DNA of 64,000 bases from assembly GCA_950295325.1 (NCBI GenBank), contig OX485804.1, positions 12,154,001 through 12,218,000 on the forward strand, read 5' to 3'. The stretch comes from Polytrichum commune. Taxonomy: Eukaryota > Streptophyta > Polytrichopsida > Polytrichales > Polytrichaceae. Position 1 is the first letter of the stretch; every line of letters begins with the position of its first letter. The notes under the pieces were generated by a model. The model had not been told where the DNA came from, searched no databases, and worked only from the letters and a program-made list of their open reading frames with translations. Below, piece after piece: positions 1 to 10,989 of the stretch. A program made the translations under genes and the position numbers.

Positions 1-448
1 GAAGGTTGAGTTGAGGTCGAGTTCAACTTGGGGTTTCACTATCACTTCAATCGGAACCCCGTTGCTTAGGACCTTTAAAAGCAACTTTGTCTCATAGCCA
101 AGAAATACAAGCATGAGTATTTCTTGTGTTTACTAATAGTGGCATGTGTTTTATAGTCATTCTCTATTTCATCATTTTTTGCATGCCTCTACTTTTCTTT
201 ACAATATAATGTCATGCAATTTTCGTGAATTGGTTGTATGTTGAGATCAGTTGCTTTGAGAGGATACATCTACTGAAGACTTCCAACTTCTTAATGATAT
301 CCAACAAGTGAGTTGTGATTTTGAATGTCTCATACCTTGAAATTTGATTGAACATCCTCTTCCTCCACTATTTGGCATACGTAACATTACCTTATTAAGA
401 AAGAAGTGCTTACTAGAATAAGAGTTCCTAGTAACTTCATCAAATAAT
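1..448. other. Unannotated AT-rich sequence
   Basis: No coding signature, RNA gene or repeat shared with the rest of the window was recognised here. Confidence 0.4.
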
Positions 449-825
449 AAGGTATGTGGGTGTTATTTGGTTCATTTTTCATGTTCTCCAACTTCTATCA
501 ATTATATTTAAGCATCAAAATTCATACTACCTTAGCAAATCTACGATGAAACATCTGTAAAAACCGGATTGAAAATCGGACTTCCCCTAATTTAGTCATG
601 GTTATTGGAAGTGCATGTTTGTTGATTTCTTAACTGAACAAATAGGTCCTCCCAATTGGGTTCATTATTGAGTGTAGAGTGGTTATTAATATTTGAAGAT
701 ATGGTCCAATCTCTTTTAAACATGTGTCTTTACGATGTTTGCTCTTTGATCCTCACCGAACCAAATACCAACCAAATCTAAGGGTCTGATTAAGAACAAG
801 CCACTTAAGACCCACTTACCTTATT
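449..825 (+). repeat. Dispersed repeat family D, copy 1
   Basis: About 375 bp, beginning near GGTATGTGGGTGTTATTTGG and ending near the stretch GCCACTTAAGACCCAC. Related copies lie at 36917-37770 (split by an insertion), 44155-44530 and 58461-58812, all in the same orientation. No TIR or coding capacity was seen, so the class is unknown. This copy preserves the uninterrupted (empty-site) version of the sequence that is split by the Harbinger MITE at 37242-37751. Confidence 0.7.
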
Positions 826-3800
826 GCATAATCTCATACAAGAGCAATACATCATTGTATATCATTGTATATCACGTTGAAGATGTGAAGAGCATGTCTT
901 ACATGGGAGAGAGGGAATTATTGTGTACGAGCGGGCCTCTCATCCATCCAACAATAAACCATGGCCCCTATAGGCTTGCTGCTGATTCATGTTCAATGAC
1001 CTCAAGTGTCTTAAGTTGGGGTCTGTAAGCTAATTCCAATATCAAAATCAACTCAAAGAAGTGACCTCCAAATCACATATTATTTCAAGGCTCTTGTGTT
1101 GGATGAATGAGAGGTACACTCCTATACAATAAATCCCTCTCTCCCCTGTCACATGTGCCCATATCACCAACTAACGAAAAATTTGTGGATTAGTAGTGTA
1201 TTTGAGGTGAATAGCGACAAGTCTCAATTTTTATCCATGTTAGACATCTCTTTCCAAATCGAATGTATTGAAGGATTTCATATCATAAAGCTCATTCCAA
1301 GACGGAAAATGGACATTCCAACCCGTTCCTTTGCCATGAGTACTGAGTCTCTTCAAGTAGATTAATCCCTCTTGTTAAATTGCTATAAATGCTCGTGCAC
1401 TTAACATGTATCTATTGAACCGGTGAGTATAAACAATGCAAGCTCCTCCTCTCACTCCTATGAAGAGTAATCAAAGAACGCTCTTTTAAGTTCCATGCTT
1501 TATATTGGAGGTTGACCATGGTTAGTTTCCAGTAACCCTAATTCTAACCTTAGCTTAGTCACGTGAATTACATTTATCACCTCAACTAATTCCCTACTCA
1601 TCTACACTTTTAATATCTTCATTCTATAATAATCATGATACCTTTCCATATGATTAGATTTATTGTCTTTTCATATTTTTAAATAGACCTTTTCAAATAT
1701 ACACACTAGAGAAAAACAATACCTTTCCCTATGTATACTATGTAATGCTAATGCTTCAAATAATACCCCTGCTTACACTCACGTTAGTTCATATGTGGTA
1801 TGAAGATTCCACCCCCAGGATTAACCCTATATAAAACCACCAGTTCTTTGTCAGTGCTTTCGTGAAAACCGTCAGTTCCTTTGATTTTTAAAATTTTAAA
1901 TAGTAATTGGGACATGAGGGTTTTTTCTTCTAAGAACTCTCAAAACTGTGGACCAGAGGTGCTTTGCTTCTAATTTATCTTTGAAAATCATAATCGGAGG
2001 TTACTAACATAATCAAATACATGCCCAACACTAGAAATGATCCCACATGGGTTTCTGGCTAATTCTCCCAATTTATTCTCACAACATTCTTCAGGGGTTT
2101 TGATGCTAAATATTAGGGTCAATTTTCTTTTTCAAATAAAAATTGATGAGCCAAATGTGGTGCCCAACATATCCATCAATCTTGGGGGTAACTTCCAATA
2201 GTTTCCAAAAGGAAGTGAATTATAACATAGGGTGGAATTTCAATTTCAAAAGTAAAATTCATAACAAAGTTACAATTAACAAAGGATAACCTCTCTACCT
2301 AATACATAAGTTAAAGAAACTCAACCTACTAGTTATTATATATATAATACATAAACAAACATCCCAAGTGAAAAATCAAAATTTTGTTGAGATGATTTCT
2401 TTGAAGAATGCCAGCAAAGCCAATTTGTTGTATAGACCTCAGAGAGACCATAATTCTATTTGTCTAACAAGAATGATCTCTATCATGTCATCCCAAATAG
2501 TGAGACTAATTTCATTCATATCATTTAATATTTCATCCATTGAAGGAAACACTAAGAGAAGAGGAATGACCTCCCTAGAACCCCAATGGGGGCTCATTTC
2601 CACCCCCCCTCTCTCTCATGTGGTGTGGCTAACAAGGGTGTGTGCGGTTATAGGGGTATGCAAGTTTTGAGTGTGGTGCGGTGGCATGGTTAGGTTGTGA
2701 GCATTGTCTCTCTTTGTCTTTTGAAATGCTTTGGATTTAGGGACTAGGAACTTGTTGTGTGAGGAGTAGGCTTGTCTCTTAATTGTTTTGAGATTTGGTT
2801 TAGGGTAAATCCTTTGGCCAAATAGATCTTCTTAATAATCTTAATGACGTATTCAACCATCCTCCAAGTTGTATACATTAAATATCAATGATGTTGAGTG
2901 TCTAGCATAATTTGTTTATGCTTGAGGTTGAGTTGTTTATGTGCATGCTAGACCTTATAGGTTCATACTTGAACCATCTGTGATGTAATTTTTACACTAC
3001 ATCGATCTCATCAATAAATGTATTACCAAAGCAATTTTCATTCCTATGTCTTTGTGTATTGGAATTTTGCAAAAATCCTCTATTACTTCTAGTCCTACTT
3101 TCAAAGTTTTGAATTCCTTAAGATTAATATACGGTTATGGATATAAAAGCTTTTAAAATCTATAATTAACATACCATCCCATCAAAAGGATTGAATTCCA
3201 ATATTATGTAAGTATAGGGTCCTCAAAACATGTGCTAGAAATAAATAATACCCCCAAAAAAAATGTTATATATCACACGCATATGCAACATTTTACACTA
3301 CATGACCTTCTGTGGCATCAATGTTTTATTGGGGTTGATTTACATGATTACCAAAAATCCCAACCTGACACATGAATGCAATGTTCTCCACCCACAAGCA
3401 CTAAAGTGAGTGAGGACAGACTTCCATGTGTCGCCCATTAATAACAAAAGAAATTATACCTCACCAATGTCGATGAAGTTGTACACAAGATCTTGAGTCC
3501 CAATATTTTTTTGGCTTGTCACTCCATGTTGAGTAGGGGATATGACATGCTAGATTTATCTTGTTGTCAAACATCCAAAATAGGAATATGGCCATCATCC
3601 CATTTATCCATTTTGGAATGTTGAATGAGTGGATCCATTGAATTTCATACCTTAAAATTCTAGAGAGTCAACAAATAAAATCCAAAAAATGGATATTCTT
3701 TTAGGGAAGATCTACATTTTACATTAAAAAAGAAGCTAGCATAAAAAAAATTAATATAAAATACAACAACCTCAAACCCACTACCAATAAGTTTATGCAA

Positions 3801-5130
3801 ATGAATTCTTTGTTGCTCAAATCAAAGTCCATTTTCAGTGCCAGACTAGAAACTTAAGACAATCAACTAACCTTTCTCAAGCTTCAAATTCCCTCAACAA
3901 TCGTTTTTATCATCAATTCTCATTCTTAAGTTAAAAACTAAACACACTTTAGTGTCATGATTGAGGATCAAAGTTTTTGCCATTTCAACGGTTATCACGA
4001 ACTTTGCCTCACTACAAGGATCACGTAGACAAAGGATTGGTTTGTAACCACTAAATGTTACCTAAATTTACCACCCAAGTAGATCTAGATTATATCGCCT
4101 ATAACCGATGCTTTTGCCCACATAATCCTTTTCATAATGTATGCAAATCAAAGGGGACCCTAAACCCATCTCCGAGTCATATCATTCAACTTTAGGTTAT
4201 AGAAATGATGAAATCGACAATGAGCTCGATGACCTTCCCATAGAACAATTTCTAACCCCGAAGTAAATTACAAGTGAGTGGGCAAACAACCTTCCTTCAA
4301 TAAAGGTAAGGGACCAATTTTCCACAATTCTTCCATGAGTCAACTACAATGATATTCGTCACCTCATAGCCAACTTAAAATGCACTACACTATAATTTCA
4401 AATGATGTAGAGTGGCCCACACTATTCATTATTGCCTTCCATGAATGTTCTTGCAAGCATCGGGTGGCAACAACCATAGGAAAAGGCACGGGAGTTTTGT
4501 TGCTATTGTATGAAGACCCAATTTGATATTCATATTAAACCGGATATATATTGTAGTGTATCTAATGTGCTTGTTGGAGAAACCTCATCCACACATGCAT
4601 GGATCTAATCAACTTCTTAACCAAATTAGTACGAATGCAAACCTACCACATAACATTCATGGGCTCATGATTAATAAAGGAATTGATGCAACTTACATCA
4701 TGGTGTCTTTCAAAAAGCAAGAATATCCGCCAAGGCACGTACCGTTCCTTGTTGTTCCTTATGGTGTTTAGTGCCACATACACTACGTGTTTTATAAAGG
4801 TGGACTCACCAATGCACCCGTGGTCATCCCACCTTTATATAAAAACGGTCGGCAACAATGAAAGCAACGATCTTGCCATCACCAACATCACGTTGTTCAT
4901 TGTATATTAGATATGCAAAGGATTACGATTGAATGTGTACGATGAGCTAGCTTGGTTACATAAGGTGTTTCGGTTAGATCTTAAAGCAAAGAAAAATCAT
5001 CCATTGCGAAGGTGAGAACGCAATAAAAACTTTTACAGGGTGACAAATGCTTTCACTCCAAACATGATATTGGACAATGTTGATACATTTTAACAAACAC
5101 AATGAATCTCGTGATACCCATCAACAATGT
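826..5130. other. Unannotated AT-rich intergenic sequence
   Basis: No gene was recognised. Around 2560-3060 there is a non-coding stretch ending with AATAAA near 3010, which resembles a transcript end or LTR but has no partner copy here. Between about 4200 and 5050 several short, overlapping, broken reading frames in one direction suggest degraded coding DNA, but no family could be named. Confidence 0.35.
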
Positions 5131-5355
5131 CCAAGGAGATTTTTGGGCATGATCAATCGAGATCCTAGTGTTTCCAAGTCCGACTGGTTACATGTTGACA
5201 TCTTTCGGTTTTTCTTTATTAAGTTTGAGGTATATTCTCTAAATTCCTCTAAAATGATCAGTTCGTTCCTCAAGTCTTGGATTTCATCCGATGAGTTCTC
5301 AAACTCAACCAGCTCATTTGTAATTAGCAGTCGGTTCTCCCCGTTCATTGCCCAT
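5131..5355 (-). repeat. Dispersed repeat family C, copy 1
   Basis: About 225 bp. The family consensus carries AACCGGTT motifs, the words AAGTTCAAGACTTC and AATAAAGAAA, and ends near CCCAAAAATCTCCC. Ten or more diverged copies occur in both orientations in this window. No TIR, tRNA-like promoter or reading frame is conserved, so it is an unclassified short interspersed repeat. Confidence 0.65.
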
Positions 5356-5449
5356 CACATCAACTAACTTGACGGGATGTTTACTTTCTAAGTATAGGAG
5401 TTGTCTTGGTTAGGCTTAGCTTGGCTTGATAATGATAATAATGGGGCTT

Positions 5450-6350
5450 GAATAGGGGTGCATCTATTTTAATTTATTTTCGAATCAATTAAAAATATGT
5501 GGAAAATTTTTAGGTGTTTTTTAATGTTTTTTTAAAAATAAATTCACTACTACAATTAGTCCATGCTAGTAGGGCAAATATAGACACGCACAACTTCACC
5601 AATTGTTCTATATTACCATACAACATTAGTACATTCAAGCTCAATAGCAGTGTCTGAGCCTTAAGCCCTGCCACATGAATTGACAAATACTGGAATACGG
5701 ATTTCACATCAGGGGACAATCTTGACGTAGTCTTGGATCAATACTTGGGTAGAGAAGAGCTCGAAGAACTGATCCTGGAAAAAGGGAATGTTTTCAACAA
5801 CGATTTGCCATAGAAGACCCCGCAGATTGATGTCTTTGATGATTTTCATTAAAACAAAAAAAAATTTAAATTAAAGAGGTTTTGAAGTGTGTTGTATAAT
5901 GCCGCCTTCAACTTCTAGAAACCTATTATGCAACACTAAGCTTGACTTGCTCAAGGTCGCCATCTATGTCCACCTCCACATCCAACTTTGAATTAATCCG
6001 TTGGGGAGTGCGTATATACATGGAATTATGTGCCGGATACTCTTGGACCCAACCTAAGCAACCTTTGTGGAATGAGCAATGTGATGCCCTATTGGAATGA
6101 ATCGTAAGCTCTCAACTTTATATGGGTTTTGTTCTTCCTAGAGCCCCTTCATCCACAAAGGATGACTTTATGTAGGCAACTTGAAGCATTGATGAGCCAC
6201 CAAGGTGTTTCATAGTTCATCTTTATCGATGTCAAGATATAGATCCATATGGGATTCGAGTGGTTCCAAGCGATGGAAGAGTGCCATGTGAGGATTTCCA
6301 AATACAACCATTTGTTTAAAATTAAAGCATGATAAAGCACTTTGAATTAT
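5450..6350 (+). pseudogene. Retroelement-like relic (family Y), fragment
   Basis: The stretch 5452-5705 on + matches about 24230-24480 on -, the upstream part of the retroelement-like relic described there. Downstream are short broken frames on + (for example around 5690-5820) with a protein-like composition but stop codons and no recognised domain. The link to the 24-kb relic is by nucleotide similarity only; the function of this part is unknown. Confidence 0.35.
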
Positions 6351-6543
6351 TCGTGGAGGGATATCATTTATCATTGTAAGATAGACATGCCTACATTAGT
6401 TGCTTATCTTTATCATACACTTATATTTGAGTTGTGCATCCAAGAATGGTTACTGAAAAGACATGTGCATAAAAGATAGATATAAATGTCAGCGCCTGAA
6501 AGGGCAAGCATACATGAAGAGTGTCGTCACTCGAAGGTCACTA

Positions 6544-7430
6544 CACTAAATGTGGTATTTAGTGTCACAAATTCTAAGTGCCTTGCTCAATACTAATTGT
6601 AAATTGAAGTGTAGTGTCACCAACACTAAATGTTAACCCAACATTATTTGCCATTGCTTGTAATTTTGTTGGATGATTATAGATTTACAGTGTTGCAATT
6701 ATTGTCACTTACCAAGTGATGTTTCATCCAAGCTTCAAACCGGGTACGCAACTCCCATATTATACGCAGGGGGCATCGTACTTAAACGGCTTAGAGGACG
6801 GCTTTTGTAAAAACTATATCAAATTATATCAAATTAAAATGATCAAAAAGTTGGGTGAAGACCAAATTAAATAAAATGAGATGAAAAAAAATTTGGGTTG
6901 CATATTTATTAAGCCTCCCATTAAAATTATAAGCCACGGATAGTTGCCTCCCATTAAAATTATAATTCTTTCACAATGTTAAAATTTTATTAAAAAGTCC
7001 AAAAAGTTGGGTAGTTTGACCTATGGTACTTTTATTAAAAAAATCACATAATTAGGTTTTTAATGCAATTATATGCTTCAAAATATATTCATTTCCTATA
7101 TATAATTACATTTTTGGATTCCTTGTTAGAAGGGCTACAAGGGTTTCCTACATTAAAACAAATTGTATCACTCAGTATTGGACTAAAACGCATTATAAGT
7201 GATTATAATCAGGACCATATAATACGGGAGTTGCGTACCCGGGGCTTCAAATCGTCCATGACAATATTCCATCACAAGATGCTCACAAGAGAAGGTAAGG
7301 TTTTGGCAAATGGATGAACTCATATATCATCCATGACAATATATTTCTTCAATTATTCATAAGAAGTGTCATCCAAAAAGTTACCATAGTGACATAAAAT
7401 AACACATGACACTAAATACCATATTTAATG
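6544..7430 (+). mobile_element. TA-flanked MITE family A, copy 1 (split)
   Basis: Non-autonomous DNA transposon of about 375 bp once the nested element at 6740-7242 is removed. Its inverted ends read CACTAAATGTGGTATTTAGTG and the complement of TAAATACCATATTTAATG, with the dinucleotide TA at both borders. TA may be the target-site duplication, which would suggest Tc1/mariner. Other copies: 9966-10224 (partial), 17563-17580 plus 21326-21698 (split), 40820-41195, 41345-41449 (fragment) and 59938-60329. Internal words such as CATCCATGACAATATTTCATC are shared among copies. Confidence 0.85.
6740..7242. mobile_element. 503-bp MITE nested in family A copy
   Basis: The ends are inverted repeats: CCGGGTACGCAACTCCC on the left and its complement on the right, with similarity continuing through CATATTATA. 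The flanks AGCTTCAAA (6731-6739) and GGCTTCAAA (7243-7251) form a 9-bp target-site duplication with one mismatch (8 bp exact). A duplication of 8-9 bp fits hAT or Mutator-type transposition. The interior is AT-rich with no recognised transposase. Confidence 0.85.
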
Positions 7431-7447
7431 TACCATTTGTTGGAGTT

Positions 7448-7530
7448 GGGCGAACCAACCCATACACTCATTCCTTGTTAGATGCCTAAACCCTTGCCCC
7501 TAAGGAACCAGTGTACATGTTGGTTTGCCC
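7448..7530. repeat. Short foldback repeat (family Z), copy 1
   Basis: About 83 bp. GAACCAACCCATACAC near the left end pairs with GTGTACATGTTGGTTTGCCC near the right end, and an inner TTCCTTG pairs with AAGGAA. Related hairpins lie at 41855-41938 and 42171-42253. It could be a very small foldback MITE or a miRNA-like precursor; no mature product can be assigned from sequence alone. Confidence 0.6.
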
Positions 7531-7884
7531 CAACCCATTTGTTGGTGGTCACAAGCTTTATGACTTAGATTTTTTTTTTAACTTAACCAGATGGGGTTGG
7601 TTGAAGGGGGGCGTATTTGAAATAGATTGAACTACGTGCTCAAAATATGTTAACCATTCTAGACTCATAAATCATCATAATGAAAAGAACCTATACGACC
7701 ATTTTAATGAACACAAAAATCTCCGGTTTGACAATGGAGAAGATGGTCATTTGAGCTCCAAAATTTATAAGGAAAGTTGCTTACTCCGGCCCCAATTTAG
7801 ATTTGCTACACCATCTTGCACTAAGTGTTTGTTTCATTTCCTAGGAGAAGCCTGGCTTATTGGCAAAAGTAACCATCAGTGTCC

Positions 7885-8450
7885 AGGGAGAATCTTGGGC
7901 ATAATCGGTCAAGATTCTTAGGGCCACTTCACACACGAGCCAAGAGCCGTGACCATGAAATTGTGAGAGCCCAAAAGAAAGTGTCCAAAGGCCCTCCCAA
8001 GACACCTTCAAAATCATGCAGTGTGGTCACCGACCCTCAAGTGTAGTGTGAAGTCATATGTGACCAAGCCCTCAACCAAATGCTATTTCAATGAATTTCT
8101 ATTCATGCAGGTCCTCACACGTGATAAAATAGGAGAAATCAATGTGGACCTTACATCCATATTGCATTCACATACTCTGTTGACCCTTCAAGCGTAGTCT
8201 GAAGTGAACTTGGACCGGCTCTGCCTTTTTCACCAATGAGAGTGCTTGAAGTGTAATGGTCATGGGCTCTCAGTCTTGTGTGTGAAGTGGGCCTTAGTGT
8301 TTCCAATACCAACCAGTTACATTGACATTTTTCAATTGTTCTTTGTTAAAATGGAGAATATTTTATTCTAAATTGGTTGATGAATTTCATGAAGCCTTGA
8401 ACTTCAACCAGTTATTTCTCATACTCAGTTGGTTCATCTGTAACTACACT
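7885..8450 (-). repeat. Dispersed repeat family C, copy 2 (split)
   Basis: Family C sequence is present at 7885-7920 and resumes at 8294-8450, interrupted exactly at a TTA by the Harbinger MITE at 7921-8293. Other copies read CAAGATCCTAGTGTTTCC across this point without interruption, which confirms the insertion. Confidence 0.75.
7921..8293 (+). mobile_element. PIF/Harbinger-type MITE family B, copy 1
   Basis: 373-bp non-autonomous element. TIR GGGCCACTTCACACACGAG on the left, with GTGTGTGAAGTGGGCC on the right. TTA is duplicated at 7918-7920 and 8294-8296, the 3-bp signature of PIF/Harbinger. The same ends bound the transposase-bearing element at 17581-21324. Confidence 0.85.
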
Positions 8451-8668
8451 ATTTTGTCTAATCAATGTGTGTTACCAATTTGGAGTTATCTGTTGCTATT
8501 TTTTCTACTGAGAGTATAATTTTTTTACCCAAGTAACATAAGTAGATATTATTCACACCAAAGAATATGATATAAGTTAGTTGGGGAAAAACGATAATGT
8601 AGGTAAAAAGTTATAGCAACATGTAACTTTGAATGGTAACCCACACCAACTAGACAAAAAATTGTGGA
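8448..8668. mobile_element. Foldback MITE family E, copy 1
   Basis: About 220 bp with imperfect long inverted ends. TTTTGTCTAATCAATGTG on the left pairs with CACACCAACTAGACAAAA on the right, extending over about 60 bp. A second copy at 28868-29092 also abuts a family C repeat at the same junction, so C and E probably travelled together after E inserted. Confidence 0.6.
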
Positions 8669-8712
8669 GGTCGGGTTTTCCCATTCTTTGGTAACCATTC
8701 ACGACCTATCTA

Positions 8713-9092
8713 TAGTAGAGGCTCCTATTCCCAACCAGGGCCCCATCGGCAATCTATATGGTAGAGTAATTTCAATTAGGTTGGGACTTAATTTCGATCA
8801 AGCCGCAACTGATAGTGCCATGAGACTATAGTGCCATGAGACTTGGTTTTGAGTGCTAAAGTGAGGAGGAATGAACAACTATGACAAACTCTAGACATTG
8901 GTAATATGTTCGGGCCAACTTTTGACTTCAAAAATGCACAATAATTTCAATCTAATGAATAAAATTACCAAAGAATTTGCAATCCTCCTCATTTCTATCT
9001 TTCTACATAGGAAAAAATTGCACCGCCTTGCACTTCTCTACATCTAGCGTGTAGTCTCTTAAAGTGATCGGTTATAGGTGCCTTTACTCTAT
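8713..9092 (+). mobile_element. MITE family F, copy 1
   Basis: About 380 bp. Ends are inverted: TAGTAGAGGCTCCTATTCCC on the left and GGTTATAGGTGCCTTTACTC on the right. Other copies: 24771-25140 (reverse), 35814-36181, and 36239-36598 (reverse). The interior has no transposase. The target-site duplication is unclear. Confidence 0.65.
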
Positions 9093-9133
9093 ATGAGAAG
9101 GAAACCATCTCTAGGAAGACTTTTTCTGTGTAT

Positions 9134-9512
9134 TGAGGTCAAGACATCCATAGTCGACTATGTCCATTCAACTGCTCATTAGAGTCATGTAATATTGATA
9201 TGATTGAGATCTATATTTTTGAGGTGAATAGAGTTAAGGTTTATGTGATGGCCGCTTGTGATTTATTACCCTCATAAGAGTTTTGATAATTGTCGCAACC
9301 AACCATTAGCTTTCAGATGAGTGGTTATGGGTCAACCCATAAATCGACTATGTGTTACCCTAACTTTGCTTCTTCAAAATTTGTAGCAATTTCCATATTC
9401 TTGAAAGAAAGGAAAAAAGAAAAAAACATATTCCTCTTGGAATTTGATTCACTTTGCAAGAAAATTCACTCCCCACTAATACTCCTCCTAAACAGATGCA
9501 AACTCTCTTTAA
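9134..9512 (+). repeat. Dispersed repeat family G, copy 1
   Basis: About 380 bp similar to 31686-32060, sharing words such as TGAGATCTATATTTTT and TTTTGATAATTGT. No terminal structure was found; class unknown. Confidence 0.6.
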
Positions 9513-9965
9513 GTTTGAGCATCTAAAATTATTATGGTAAACAACGTGGATAGATGTACAGTGTGATTCAACATGACATGTAACCATATCATGTGACACC
9601 TAGTAAACATCACATAACATTTATGAGTGGGATATGTGTGTTCAAGGTCCAAACACACAAAATGGTGAGATGCATGCTATATTCATGTTGATAGTCAAAG
9701 AATAAGGGCATTGCATGGCACTTAGTTCGAGAACATTGTTGCCGGATTTGTGGTTCCATTGAGTAGTCCAACCCCACTATGCATGATAATAGTACACGAT
9801 TCTTGTTACACTTGTCATGCTACTTCCAGATACCCGCCTCCTCCTCCTAGGTTGGAAGTCTTTCAAATACACACTATTCTCAACCCAATATAAATATCAT
9901 AACCTACAACATGAACTTTTGATATTGAATAATATAGGTTGGTAAATAATGCACACATGTAGTAA

Positions 9966-10224
9966 TCCCACCATTATTTGTCACTCCTTGTAATTTTTCT
10001 GGGGGGATTACATATTTACATCCAAAATTCAATCATCCATGACAATACTTCATCACAAGTTGTTGACAAGAGAAGGCATGGTTTTGGCCAGGTTTTGGCC
10101 AATTAATGGATGAACTCATCCTTCATCCATGGCAATATTTGTTCATTTATTCAAAAGAAGTGTCATATGAAAAGTTACCATAATGACATACAATACCATA
10201 TGACACTTAATATCATATTTAGTG
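9966..10224 (+). mobile_element. TA-flanked MITE family A, copy 2 (5' truncated)
   Basis: The right two-thirds of family A, ending CATATTTAGTG followed by TA at 10225-10226. The left TIR and about 120 bp are absent. A short internal duplication (GGTTTTGGCCA repeated) is private to this copy. Confidence 0.75.
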
Positions 10225-10230
10225 TAGCAT

Positions 10231-10361
10231 ACAAGTCCTACGCAATCATCCTGCATCGATGAAAGAACAATGCAAATCTACCACTGTGCTAGATTTGCAA
10301 ATTTTCTAGTCACATATGACAAGTTACCAGTGACGTAGGTTTGTTGCCTAGGACTGATACG
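10231..10361. mobile_element. Foldback MITE family H, copy 1
   Basis: About 130 bp. AAGTCCTACGCAATCATC near the left end pairs with GTTGCCTAGGACT near the right. Other copies: 30576-30707, 30784-30917 and 53823-53936. The shared end reads ATATGAATCCTAGGCARTCG. A middle AAATCTACC.. segment pairs with ..TAGATTTGC. Confidence 0.65.
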
Positions 10362-10989
10362 TTTGTAATGCGATGGCAACTCTATTTTTTTTTTTCATTT
10401 TCTATCAAATATGAAATAAAATTACAACATTGTACTTCTTGAATGCTCCAAATGCACTACATAGACCGACCTTTCCTTCTAGGTATTGATCAATAAGGTT
10501 GATGTAACTATGCATATGATGAGTACAAGGTTGGATCACGAGACGGGACATTGGAGATTGAGTGATACTATGGGGCACTTCTACCGAAAGTGGAACCAAT
10601 CGAATTCCAAGAAGATTCCCAACCCAACATTCGTCCACCCGGGGATCATATTGGGAAACCCCAAGATGCGACCTTCCAAATTCCCTTGTTCCTTGAAACT
10701 CACCTCATGCAAAGACGGTATAATGGTGTGTGGAGGACTTAGTATTCTACCGATTGTCATCTTCCCAAAGAATGTGCCGAGAAACTTCCCGAATTGCAGT
10801 TGATCTAGACTTCAAAATAAAACTCACCCCCTCACAAAACCCCACTTGTCAAAAGTCATGTGCTTTTTGTTTACTTTCTTGCAAAAAGATGCGTATAAGC
10901 CAAGACTTCGTCAAAAACGACGACCAAAATATGCCTCAAAAAAAGAAACCCATATTTTAAAAGTAAAACAAGATGCTAAAATTAGACAA
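10362..10989. other. Unrecognised sequence with open frames
   Basis: Frames of 105 codons (+, 10486-10803) and 77 codons (-, 10405-10638) overlap here. Neither shows a recognisable domain, and no start or splice context separates a real exon from chance. Treated as unassigned. Confidence 0.3.

Noticed and set aside
5121-5367. Paired open frames on both strands near 5.1-5.4 kb
   Set aside because: They fall within a family C repeat whose other copies do not keep the frames.
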